64,000 nucleotides of DNA from NCBI RefSeq assembly GCF_051014445.1, contig NC_135136.1, forward strand, positions 28,538,001 to 28,602,000, in the 5' to 3' direction. Source of the stretch: Colletes latitarsis. Lineage: Eukaryota; Arthropoda; Insecta; Hymenoptera; Colletidae. Position 1 is the first letter of the stretch. The number at the start of each line of letters is the position of its first letter. Made by a program: the position numbers and the translations under genes. Shown here one piece after another: positions 50,160 through 60,689 of the stretch. The notes beneath the pieces are model-generated. The model did not search any database, had not been told where the DNA came from, and saw nothing but the letters and a program-made list of their open reading frames with translations.

Positions 50160-50329
50160 CTGCGGCGTCCAGCTGTTTTCGACCGATAGTAAACTGATAA
50201 TAAAGTCAGTCCTCGTACATTGTAGGGAGAAAGGAAGATGAATCCCTGGCTGACATATTTATTTCCATATTATTAAAAAGTCATAGAAAAAAATGTTTGT
50301 CATTGTATTCTCGTGTACATTTTATTATA

Positions 50330-50591
50330 TACAGGGTGTTAAATGCTTAAACTTAAGATACGAATGTAGAGTCGTAAAATAAACAAATTTTTCCTTTTGA
50401 AGTTCTTCTTCTTCGAAAACATATTTATTTTTAAAGTTATAAGAATATGGGAACGAAATAATCTAAGTATATCCTGTTTATCGATGAAAAAAATCATGTT
50501 TGCGGATGTACTCTCAGAGGAAACATTTGTTTGTTTTATGATTCCATATTTCTATTTCAAGTTTGAGCATTCAACCTGTGAACACCCTGTA
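50330..50591. mobile_element. 262-bp TA-type MITE, second family
   Basis: Inverted tips TACAGGGTGTT with inner AATGCTTAAACT and AATGCTCAAACT. TA precedes the left tip and TG follows the right tip. It shares only the terminal 11 bp with the modular MITEs. Confidence 0.8.
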
Positions 50592-50799
50592 TGATTGATT
50601 TATACAAATAATTTGATCCTTTGGAACCGTTCAAGGATATTTTTCATTTCATTTTTGTTGCAAATATGTGTGATAATTTGCATTACAAAGTTTTTATGCG
50701 CGGTGAAAATCTTTTTACTTATTTTTGATTACTAAATACATTTGAAATATTTCCAGGATGCTGTAGTTTTTAAACTTATATTGTATAGTGAAATATATA

Positions 50800-51334
50800 T
50801 ACAGGGTGTTCGGCCACCTCTGGGAAAAATTTTAATGAGGGATTCTAGAGGCGAAAATAAGACGAAAATCAAGAATACCAATTTGTTAATGGAGGCTTCG
50901 TTAAAAAGTTATTAACGTTTAAAGTTCCGCCTGTACTGAATTTTTTTTTCGAAAATGCACAAGATTTCGGGGGTATGTTTATTCACCAAAAATGATTGTA
51001 ATTGACCCTCACAACCGAAAATAATTTTTCCAAAACAATTTGAAATTTTTTTTTTCGTCGAAAAATGTAGGCACCTAATTAGATTTTCGGTAAGGAATTT
51101 TTTTCTCGAAAGTACGTAGGATTTCGGGGGTATGTGTAATGACCAAAAATGATTGTAATTGACCCCCGCAACCGAATATAATTTGTTTAGAACGATTTGA
51201 AATTTTTGAATTTAATTGTCAATAACTTTTTAACGAAGCCTCCATCAACAAATTGGAATTCTTGATTTTCGTCTTATTTTGGTCTTTAGAATCCCCCATT
51301 AAAATTTTTCCCAGGGTTAGCCGAACATCTTGTA
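50800..51334. mobile_element. TA-flanked modular MITE, copy g (complete)
   Basis: 535 bp. Starts TACAGGGTGTTCGGCCACC and ends AGCCGAACATCTTGTA, with TA on both sides. Two interior modules. Confidence 0.92.
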
Positions 51335-51570
51335 TATAACAGTTTTTATCGTGAATCATTACTTTAGAATATAAATAAATAGGATTTGGGTTTTGATCCC
51401 GCACAATTCAAAAGAATTCATTGCAATATTCAACAGACGTATATTATTTTCTTAACAAGTCAAGGTGCAAGGTTAGACTCATATAGAAGTACACGACATA
51501 GCTTTGTTTGAAAAGTGTTTAAAGATAAGCATGTAAGGTTATCAATTGGGTAATAATAATGAAGCGTACA

Positions 51571-51795
51571 TGTTAGTGCTCTTAGCCAAGACTTTGGTGA
51601 TGTTTTATTCAAAGAATCAGGACATTATTATGACGATAATTCCAGTTGGTATCTTATATTTCACGTTTGTTTTTTACACTGATAATTTTATTATATCAAA
51701 ACAGAGAAATGCATTCCGGATAGAAAATACTACAATGGATGAAATTAGTGTCGTTGCAGTAAAGAGGAAGTCCTACGATACGCGTTATACGATTC
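51571..51795 (+). pseudogene. pacifastin-like inhibitor pseudogene 2
   Basis: An exon-1 remnant (51571-51596, ending CCAAGACTTTG before gtga) and an exon-2 remnant from 51705 keep the phase-1 intron. The exon-2 frame reads EKCIPDRKYYNG, then TGA at the Cys2 codon, Asn, TAG, and CRC (Cys3-x-Cys4). Two stops thus fall in the C-N-x-C-x-C core. The start codon and most of the signal peptide are deleted. Upstream, ATGTAAGGTTATCAAT still resembles the promoter of the intact copies. It lies 1.4 kb from intact gene 2. Confidence 0.8.
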
Positions 51796-51845
51796 TCGAC
51801 GAACCGTAACTTAGCCGTAACAGCATACGTACGAATAGGATTTTC

Positions 51846-51968
51846 AAACTCGATTTTCTCGAAAACTAAACTTTAAATGAAAAAATTTTATTCCATATTT
51901 TGTTCTTATTTTTTCATAAAGAACCACCTCATGCCCGCTAGTACATGTTATTCGGCCGCACCCTGTAT
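51846..51968. mobile_element. right end of a TA-type MITE
   Basis: Ends TTCGGCCGCACCCTGTA followed by TA. A related end lies at about 29,820-29,895. No left end was recognised. Confidence 0.4.
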
Positions 51969-52904
51969 ATTGTATATCTGTTCGTTGTGAAATATTTTCT
52001 TCTATGATTAAAACCTTTTCATTATTTAACGAGTGATAAAAACATGGTTGTTTATCTATTCACATTTAATTCCTAAGAAAATTTAGATACAGGAGTGCAT
52101 AAGAAAATTGCTATATAGTATAATAAATATAATATATTTGTCGGAACCCATTAAAAAGTTTTTGTTCTCAAATTGAATGTTACTTCACGTTGTGTAAATA
52201 AAGTTATGTTGGCTCTAATCGATATTTAAATATAATCGATGCAAAGAATATCACCGGAAACGCAAACGTGCGTCTGGTTGGCGTTGACGTTTGGATGTGG
52301 CCTTTGAAGGTAGTCGAGTTGGTTGTCTGGTTACCGAAACGTTTAAAAAAAGAAGGATTCGAAAAAGAAACGAATAGAATTAAAAGGGTTTCCAGACTGA
52401 AAGGACGTGCGGGAAAAATTCGAAAAAGAATCCCTGCAAAGGACTCATCGGTTGTTGTTGTACATCCTTTGGGGTTGTCAAAGTGTTTGTGTTATAGTTA
52501 ACAATTATTAGTTTATTTAATTAAAAGAGTTAAGAAAAACAAGAAATGCATAGAGTGACGAGACAGAGAGAAATGGCCAATGAAACTGTTTCTCCGACAT
52601 ATTAATGAAAATAACTTTTTTATGTCTATATGAAAATTTGGGGAAAACTATTATAACTTATTGTGCTTTAAAGTGCAATAAATCAATTTTGGTGTACACA
52701 TTTTGCATTTATTTTGTATACTATATTTTGCATGTTTCGGGATATTATATCTACATAAGGAGATAGATATTCTGAGAAACATGTCGCAATACACTTACGC
52801 AATATTATTAGATCAACATATGCAAATGCTTATATTCACTATCTGTTTTGACAAAAGCATGAAAGATTATCAATGTACCAACGATAAAAATATGACTGGA
52901 CAAT

Positions 52905-52939
52905 CTACATAAAGTCAGTCGTTCGATCGTTCTGGCAGT
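52905..52939 (+). promoter_or_regulatory. TATA-like box and initiator of pacifastin-like gene 2
   Basis: CTACATAAAG (52905-52914) aligns with the TATATAAAG of gene 1. GCAGT at 52935-52939 aligns with its TCAGT initiator, about 30 bp downstream. Confidence 0.6.
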
Positions 52940-52955
52940 GAAGAGACGCGTCAAT

Positions 52956-53334
52956 ATGTCGTCTAAATTTTTCATTGTTTGCTTGTTGATCGTTATCGTA
53001 AGCTCGGTTACATTTGGCCAAGAATCTGGTGAGTTATTTATCGAGAACTCGAAGTACTATTTCGACGTTGAATTTCGAAGTTTTGTGCATTTTTTCAAGA
53101 AGATCGACGTTAATGACCATTGCTAATTTTTAATTTACTATTTATTAAACTGAAGAAAGAAAATGTGTGCCGGGGAAAACCTATAATGATGGATGCAACA
53201 CGTGTTTTTGCACTGAAACACAAGTCATAGGGTGCACTTTGATGGCCTGTCAAGAGCGCGACCCTGAAACTGGTGAATTTCGGCCAGCTAAAGTTCTAGA
53301 TCCTCCAGAAGATTTTTGGGAAACACCCGAATAA
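52956..53334 (+). CDS. secreted pacifastin-like protease inhibitor 2 (two exons)
   Basis: Coding exons 52956-53028 and 53156-53334, phase-1 intron, 83 aa. The ATG at 52956 is the homologue of the start in gene 1. Residues 1-21 form a signal peptide (FFIVCLLIVIVSSV core). Cysteines fall at 28, 38, 41, 43, 51 and 56, exactly as in gene 1, matching the pacifastin pattern (CNTCFC and CTLMAC). The predicted P1-P1' pair is Leu53-Met54, which by family precedent suggests a chymotrypsin- or elastase-like target. The tail ends LDPPEDFWETPE, echoing the PPEEFW of gene 1. Poly(A) signals follow at 53330-53335 and 53378-53383. It lies in a KLF intron on the opposite strand. Confidence 0.92.
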
Positions 53335-53377
53335 AATTATGTACTTAAATATTAACAGTCGAAGAAGAGAAATAGTC

Positions 53378-53383
53378 AATAAA
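53378..53383 (+). terminator. poly(A) signal of pacifastin-like gene 2
   Basis: AATAAA 44 bp after the stop, in a short duplicated sequence (GTCAATAAAGATAATT) with a second copy about 22 bp on. Confidence 0.65.
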
Positions 53384-53743
53384 GATAATTAAATTGTCAA
53401 TAAAGATAATTCACCGTGTCGTGAACTTTGTCATCGAATTTTACTAATATATGAGAAAAAAGGATAAGTTGTTTAAATATATCACAATGCTTTTCACAGT
53501 AGAGTAACTGTTCTAGTAGTCAGCCTCTTTGGTAGCAAATTACTTAGGAATATGAAATAATAGCAAAATTACGTTTAGAAACCTGTCAGCAGTGAACCTA
53601 TGGTTCTATTTCCAATGTTCAGTTTCATATCTTTGGAGGCAATAGTGTGCAGTGCAATAAGTTACATTCTGAAGACCATTCTATCTATGACAGACAACTA
53701 GTGAATAGTTTGGTAGTACTTTACGTAACAACTAAAGATAGCA

Positions 53744-54127
53744 TACAGGTTGTTTGGCCACTCCTGGGAAAAATTTTAATGGGACATTCTAGAGGCCAAA
53801 ATAAAACGAAAATCAAGAATCAAGAAATTAATTTGTTGATGGAATCTTCGTTAAAAAGTTATTAACATTTAAAGTTCCGCTCGTATTAAATTTTTTTCTA
53901 GAAAGTGGGTAGAATTTCTGGGGTAGGTCTATTTACCAAAAATTATTGAATTGACCCCCTCAACCAAAAATAATTTTTTCAGAATGATTTGAAATTTTTT
54001 AATTTAATTTTTTAATCATTTTTTAATGAAGCCTCAGTCAAGAAATTGATATTCTTGATTTTCGTCTTATTTTGGCCTCTAGAATCTCCCATTAAAATTT
54101 TTCCCAGGGGTGGCCGAACACCCTGTA
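53744..54127. mobile_element. TA-flanked modular MITE, copy h (shortest, 384 bp)
   Basis: Starts TACAGGTTGTTTGGCCACTC and ends GTGGCCGAACACCCTGTA. It carries essentially the two inverted arms and one module. Confidence 0.88.
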
Positions 54128-55253
54128 TGTCATCAATAATCGTAAATCTTGTTTTTTAATATTTTGAGTACGTAATTAGCAATATTTAAATAAATTGTTT
54201 ATGAGTGTAGAATGATATTAAAACGTTAATATGTATATTTTTTCGATGGGGCTGACTATTGGTATTAAGAATATTATTATTATTTTTCAGAATTGATATG
54301 AAATCAGTAGTCGGCTCTATCGGTCGTAGCGTCTAAAACAATTGATAAGAATACAACACTATGAGTGTTCGGGAAACATTACTGTGATGGTAATTTAATT
54401 GTTAACAACTGACTGTTAAAAGAAACGTGAATTATTTGATATCATACGTGTACTTTCAATAATAGTAAGCTTTTGTATGATAATATTTTAAATATACATT
54501 TGCCTGGTAACAGTATTTGACGTTACAAAAATAACAGAAAATTAACTTTAAAGGACCGTTATTTTTTTTTTGTTTAGTTTTTACCCTTATTCGTGTATTT
54601 TTTTAGATATTTTGTACACTAAGTTGTTTAAGAAACTATTATGAATAACAATGTATGTTCCATATTGTAAGTATAGTAACTGTTAGATAATTTAATGATA
54701 ATTTAGTTAAATAACTTCATGAGATAAATTTTACGTATTGTTACGAAAAAAAATATTTTATGTTTTGTTTTTTAGTAAAATTATTTTTTATGTTCTATTT
54801 TTTGCACATTGGAACACAGAAATAAGGATTCGTTTCTTCTTATGATAATTTCATCAGTTTTTGTTGCCTGCATACTAGCACTACTTATAACGGCTGACTA
54901 CTAACACCTGAAAATAGGGCACTCTCGGCCGACTATTGGTGGAAATGACATTTCTGCATATTTCTAGATACTTTAGCTACAAATTACTATGGTATTAAAA
55001 CGTCGATCACATATTTAAAAAACAACAGGCTCTAATGAATTGAATGGCGTATAAAACATAGAAAATATTAACAGTGACAATGCGTAAAATGAATTTTCAT
55101 TATGCTTTAAACGGCCGACTACTGGCACAGTTACTCTACTCAAAGATCTTTGTCCTGAAATTTGCCAATGTCTCCCAGACAGTGTCGTAAACATTTCAAA
55201 AGTAAACGTGCATTATCGCTGGTTATTTTGACAAAATCGAGAAAGGTACTCAC
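54128..55253. other. KLF intron, nothing recognised
   Basis: Strongly AT-rich up to the donor of the 55.3 kb exon. No open frame or repeat that I can support. Confidence 0.5.
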
Positions 55254-55581
55254 AGTGACGTTTCCTTTATCCTCTGCAACGCGAGGAGGGCCGCCGAGGA
55301 GGATACAAAGACAGGATCGAGCGGTTCCATCATGCAGACCGACACGTCTCTGTCCCTTTCTCTATCCCTCTGTCTCTCCCTGTCGCGATCCCGTTCCTTT
55401 TCTCGATCCCGTGGCTCCCTTTCCCTGATCCCTGATTCTCTTTCCTGCTGCCGTTCCCTACGTTCGTTTTCCGTACTCCTCTCGTTCACCCTCTCGTGCT
55501 CTCGTTCCCGGTGTCTTTCCCGAGCTCGCTCGTGGTCTCTCTCCCACGCTGATTCTCCTATCGCCGGCAGTGGCGGTGTCA
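55254..55581 (-). CDS. KLF gene, internal exon with Arg/Glu/Asp-rich region
   Basis: This 328-nt exon is bounded by a tttcag acceptor at its high-coordinate end and a CT|gtgagt donor at its low-coordinate end. It enters with two bases of a split codon and leaves with two bases (CT) that join the G of the next exon to make Leu. It encodes about 108 residues. A short Pro-rich start (TPPLPAIGESAW) is followed by roughly 65 residues of ER/RD/RE-type charged repeats, probably disordered or helical. A conserved-looking segment (MMEPLDPVFVSSSAALLALQ) precedes the link to the finger region. I see no CtBP-type PxDLS motif here. The plus strand of this exon is also open but reads as low-complexity Ser/Arg and is a shadow. 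Confidence 0.8.
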
Positions 55582-56145
55582 CTGAAAGCGAAAAACATAC
55601 GCGGAGTATTAATTAACGAACTAACGGGAATATTATTATTAAGCATCGCCTGGCGTTCAAATCTCACGTTCGTTTCGTAACTTTGCCAGACCACGCCAAG
55701 AGTAAATATTCGATCGTTAATCCCATGGATGCAGCGTGAATCCGATGCATCGCCAGCCAATGTGGAACGGACGCTCGTTAGAGACGCTTGTTAATTTAAT
55801 ATATTTCTTGCGATACTAGATTATCTCGCGAGCGACTTATACGGTTCCCGCGTAAACGCTACCATTTCCAATGGAAGATAAAGCTGTAACTGCGCGGATC
55901 GAAACGAATAACGAGCTGGCCGTTATTGAACCGCGTTTTTCCGTCGCGGATTATTTAAATGCATCACGGTTCGCATAAGACTTGCCTCGATGCCCGCGCA
56001 ACCTCCTCGTAAATCTCCCGTTATGAACTGAGAGTCTACGAGCCAACGGGTACAGCCTATGTTTCTCAAGGTTCCAGAAAATTGACCTGAAAGTTCAATC
56101 GTTTCACAGGCAGTGAGAATACGCGCCGTGGAAAACTGCATTTAA
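55582..56145. other. KLF intron upstream of the first visible exon
   Basis: GC-richer, with short minus-strand frames that do not continue the exon in phase. The upstream KLF exon is not here. Confidence 0.45.
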
Positions 56146-57615
56146 CACTAAACCTACCACGACCGGTCAAATGACCGTTTTTAAAATTTCGTTTACAAAT
56201 TCTAACACACAATATTATTTTAGCGCCATTTCTTATAGTATACGTACAATGAATTTTACAATATTCACTTCTATTCTTATTGTTTGTTTTCTGAGAAAAA
56301 TATGCAGTCTGTCTTGCCTACCACGACCGGTCGTCTGACCGATTCAATGATTTATATTTTTCTGTAAAAAACTAGACAAAATTTGGTACCAAATTCTGGT
56401 TAGCTTCCGATGTAAATAGGAAATATATTTATAGCAAAGACGAAAGAAATCTGCAGTTTCCACTGTCTTAAAATAGTCTAACAACGTGTATTAAAAATAC
56501 CTAAACTTTAGATGCGTGCAGTTACGAAAGTACTAGTGTTTTATTAATTATTGAGCCACTGTACGAAGCGGCAAAGTCTCTCCTTCAAAATGGCTTTTGG
56601 TTTTTGTCGATCCGACTTCCCGTTTTCGAGATATCGTAATTTATGTAAATAGGTAATTTTAAAAAAATTCTCTTATGGCGCTTTCCGTGTTACGGCAGGC
56701 TATTAACACGCATTAAATTACTAAAAACTTAAATTACCTGCAGTTTCGAAATTATTAGTATTTTTTCTATGATCGAGCGCCATCGTCAACAGCGGCAAAG
56801 CCTCCTCTTTGAAATGGTTTTTGGTTTTTGTCGATCCGACTTTCCGTTTTTGAGATATCGTAATTTATGTAAAGGGGTAGTTTTTTAATTGTTACTATCT
56901 TTGTCTCCGTCTGACGCGTCGCGTTGTACCTCTTTGTCGCACGTGAGTCGTGACCGAGTGACCTAGTTTCGGGCGTAGTATTTCCAAGAATTTACTACGC
57001 ACTGTTTACTATTGTCACGCGCGCAAGATCAATGAACTCGTGAGCGCAACAACGAAACGTAAACAAACCCTATCTCCGAAACTAGCCACCGCATCGACTT
57101 GATATTAAAATCACTATATCTCCGGAACTAATAAAGCTATCGGCTTGTTCGAACGCTCGTTTTAAAGGACATTTCATCCCCTACCCGATGACCACATTAA
57201 CTATTATTATTTATATTGTCTTCTATGTTTATTTTAACATTTACTTTGACTCTACATACCCAAAGAAGTTTCAGTAATTCTTACTGATCGTACGACTAGT
57301 GTACGATAAAACTGGGCCATAAATTGTTTATTTAACTGAAAATGAATTTAAATACAGGATGTTCGCGTAATTACTAGCACTTTTCCTTAAATAGTTGTTT
57401 TTTCTAGAATTAACTACAGTATCGACTTGGAACAAAATTCGTTTTCAAGGACATTTTGTCTTCTATCCGATGAAAATGAAACAATTTTTTAACATAAAAG
57501 AGAAGGATATCTTACGAATAAACATCAAAATACGTTGCCTCCTAAAAGAGGAAAAGAAAGACTGGTCATCTGACTGGTCATGGTAGGAATACACGAAGTG
57601 CCGGTAGGTTTAGTG
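56146..57615. mobile_element. TTAA-type element with perfect 13-bp inverted tips (1.47 kb)
   Basis: Tips CACTAAACCTACC and GGTAGGTTTAGTG are perfect inverted repeats. TTAA precedes the left tip (56142-56145), while TTCC follows the right one, probably a mutated TTAA. Subterminal ACGACCGGTC motifs occur at about 56,158 and 56,324. It contains the dimeric repeat listed next and has no transposase frame, so it is non-autonomous. Confidence 0.75.
56540..57180 (+). repeat. dimeric repeat, locus 1
   Basis: Two units with a period of about 224 bp. AGCGGCAAAG at 56567 and 56791 mark the same point. Each unit also holds TTTTGTCGATCCGACTT and GAGATATCGTAATTTATGTA. Confidence 0.8.
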
Positions 57616-59350
57616 TTCCTTCCTAGCGACGTTTACCTGAAACGCCAACGCTTTCGTGAAAATACTGTTTGTAAGTCTGATTCTTAACAGTCAACAAATA
57701 GCGTGCAACAGTTTGCAAGCGGAAGTATCGTAACATCGAAAGGTCTCATCCTCGTACAAGAGCATAGCGTAAACATCTTTCTGAACAGAGCTGTGATACA
57801 TTAGAACAGTTGAACGCTAAACATTTCTGAAATTACACGAAGCAGAATTTTGGAACGAATAAGTCCCCAATTTCGGTTAAATCTCGGTGTCAATTTTTTC
57901 TAATCAAGTATGTAGTTCACAGAAATCCATCAACGTTATAATAAAATTTTAATTTTATCATAGTTGAAGTCGATGCAGGATATACGTGTATTAGTATATT
58001 TGAACATTTCGAAGAAAGTGGACTCAGTGTACTAATTCCTGCAATATAGATTCCTCATAACAATTCTAACGTAGAAAGTAACATACATTTACAAGTGGGT
58101 AAGTCATAACTGAATTAAACAAGCATTAAAGATCAAAGAAAGCAACAAAGGCTATAAATTAATTAAAAATGTACGGGGTCAGACTAAATGTCAGAAATCG
58201 CTCTAAGAATAAACGTTGTCCAGCCAGATTTCGATACTACTTGTATGTTTGAAAAATTACATTTGCATAATAATTAATAAAACCAACACGCCCCAAATTT
58301 ATTCGTGACGTTTATTCGATCGAAATTTTTATTTTTACTGAAAATAAACATTTTGACCATCTTTGGGTTTCTATAGTAATCATCATTAAGAACTTGTCGC
58401 GATACCAGAGGCTATAATATAATTTGCATCGTCAAACAGATACTTTACGACGACCTTTGACCCCGTGGTAACGCGGTCCACTTCGTTGCTCTTCTCGCGA
58501 CCCACGGCCGACAAGCATGTTAAATGTCCGTGACATTACTATCACTAATTAATACGCGGCGGCAGTCAATAGATTCGCGAGTAATCGACGCTGCATGCGG
58601 GATTAGAAGACGCGAAGAGCGTCGAGACGGCGGTTTAACTTTTGACCAGGCTCGTTCCGTCTGCGCGTCTTTCACTTGATTATCGAAGTCGCCGCCTCGA
58701 TCGCCTCGTAATCGATGTAAAATTGTAATTTCCAGGCTTACCTCGTTACGTGGTAATAGCTCGTTTGCCAGTAAACGCTCGTAATTAGTGCCGCGTAATT
58801 TCGAGATACACGAAATCGCCGCGGTATCGTTACTCGCAATTTGTTCCGGTTCGCTGGGGAGAGGAGAACCTCTCTCACGAATCGTTCGCGATCGAACCAG
58901 GGTAGTTTATAGTCTCAGGCTGTCTGTAACTATAACCCGTGTGTGATATTTCACGATCTAATTCATTTTATCCCCTTTTTCCGCTGTTAGGGATTTTCCA
59001 GTCTCCGTGTTGACGTTGTAGACGTTAAAGAAACAGTTCAATCGAAATGAATAAAATTTTAAAGTACTACTGAATTTATTTAATATTTTCATCTTGATGC
59101 CAGTAACAAGATAACATTAAATATTTTTATCTGAAATTTATAACAAAATAAGACATGGATATATCTACGTAGCTCTCAGTACTTTTTTAACAATTAGTCA
59201 ATTTTGAGCTGTGTTTTGCGTAGCATTAGTTGATTAGCGTAGTGTATTTGAACGCTTTTTAAAATCAGATTACGAGTGATCAAATAACATTACGTAAATA
59301 TATCAAGGCTAGGTTAATCTATGATGTAAACATATGTTCGTACTGCTTAA
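57616..59350. other. no supported gene
   Basis: AT-rich to 58,400, then a GC-richer patch (58,440-58,970). No domain, splice-consistent KLF exon or repeat ends recognised. Confidence 0.45.
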
Positions 59351-59581
59351 CCTTTTGAGCGCTACGAACACATATATGTATGCATTCAGCAAAATCGTTT
59401 ACCATGGGCTATGAATGCATATATGGGTATTCACATAACTATTCACTGCTTTCTGCAGTCACTGCTCAAATTATTTCCGTGACCAATTGAAATTATTTCA
59501 GTTATCAACATAGTTTGCAATGAAATTTTCGAGTTAGCTCCCAGCACACGCTTAATATCGTACAACTCAGCACTCAAAGGA
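59351..59581. mobile_element. short TTAA-flanked MITE
   Basis: TTAA at 59347-59350 is followed by CCTTTTGAGCGCT. The right end AGCACTCAAAGGA is followed by TTAA (59582-59585). Imperfect inverted tips, about 231 bp, interior with ATATATG-type palindromes. Confidence 0.65.
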
Positions 59582-60689
59582 TTAAAGGGTCAAAAATAAG
59601 AGATTATAAAACGTATAACTGTGCAATAAAACGTGACCAGGAAGAAGGTATTATAATAGTTCGCTATCGAAAATATTTTATAAATACAAAGTAAAAGATT
59701 CCATCGAAGCTTTCTCTATTTAACATATCCAATATCCGTCTTCAGAAAAGTTTTATTGAAAAAATACCGACATGATTCTAATTCCCGTGATTATAAATAC
59801 TCTTCACACTTTCAAGACTCGTTGGATAAGTTTGTAAATATATTTTTTAAACTTAGAACTAAGTTGTGAATCTTAGTTTCTTTAGTTGAAATTTCCATTC
59901 AGATAAGAATTCTGCTTGTCTCTGTTTTCTTCCTGGTCTCGTAAGGAATCGAGAAACGGACGTACTGTGCAAAATAACGGGATTAAGAGGTAATCGATTT
60001 CGGCGAGGCACACGATGTTTGTGGCAGCATGCGGAATAACACGGAACATTGCGTAACGCAGTACACGCATGCGAATTCCTCGGTTACTCGTGAATCAACG
60101 AACTGGGGATTTATGCAAACGGCCATTGTGGCTTCCTGGCTGTGCGCCAGGAGAAACGCGCCCAATTCGACCCGAAGATGCATGGTTAGAACAGCGTTTC
60201 CCAAACTGTACTCCATGGAACACTGGTTATTCCGTGAAATATGAATTTAGTTCATCTTACTTAATATTTAGAAACAATATCGATCGTAAGATCTGTTAAT
60301 AATTTAAATTCGCAGATCGTAGCAACCTCTTCATGACTAGACCTGGTAATCGGTCTTTTTTACTAATGACTGCGAATTTAGAATTGTTTCTTAAGCTTTA
60401 AGAGAAAATTGTACTGTGTAAACTGTTTGTAAACTTTAAAAATACATAAGTTATTCCCACTCGCATGCGTACACTATAATTGTAAGCAAAACTTATCGAT
60501 GGTCATGCCACGTTGAAAACTCCGATTCTCGTCATTATTGTATACTGTTTATGTTAGGTCGTCTCACAAGTTCGTGTCGTTCGATATTCACGGATTGGCA
60601 ATGAGACGGATAACGTGTACTAATATGTACCGTGTACTAATAACGTCTACTAATATGTACATATTAAAAGTATACAAACTTTACTTACT
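59582..60689. other. no supported gene
   Basis: Mostly AT-rich. 59,880-60,240 has overlapping open frames on both strands without a domain. A short direct repeat (CTAATATGTACATATT-like) lies near 60,620-60,665. Confidence 0.45.

Larger units (their letters stand above)
6029..55581 (-). other. Krueppel-like factor (KLF) zinc-finger gene, 3' part of the locus
   Basis: This is a minus-strand gene whose three visible coding exons splice in consistent phase: 55254-55581, 33579-33790, 6029-6201. The product is a nuclear sequence-specific transcription factor of the Sp1/KLF class, with three C-terminal C2H2 fingers expected to bind GC/CACCC boxes. Finger 1 carries the KVYTKSSHLKAH recognition helix, finger 2 FARSDELTRH, and finger 3 FSRSDHLSLH, joined by canonical TGEKP/TGQKP linkers. 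The translation start is not in the window. Finger 2 (CTWKFARSDELTRH) is closest to the KLF3/8/12 pattern, while the terminal HMKRH is closer to KLF5/6/7, so I do not give a subfamily symbol. The introns (about 21.5 and 27.4 kb) contain opposite-strand pacifastin-like genes and many transposons. Confidence 0.9.

Noticed and set aside
6029..55581. Assigning the KLF gene to luna (KLF6/7)
   Set aside because: Finger 1 and the C-terminus fit, but finger 2 has the CTWKF pattern of KLF3/8/12. The evidence does not decide, so no symbol is given.
55332..55616. Plus-strand Ser/Arg-rich frame opposite the KLF exon
   Set aside because: It is the complement of the Arg/Glu/Asp repeats of the KLF exon, which has proper splice sites and matching phase on the minus strand.
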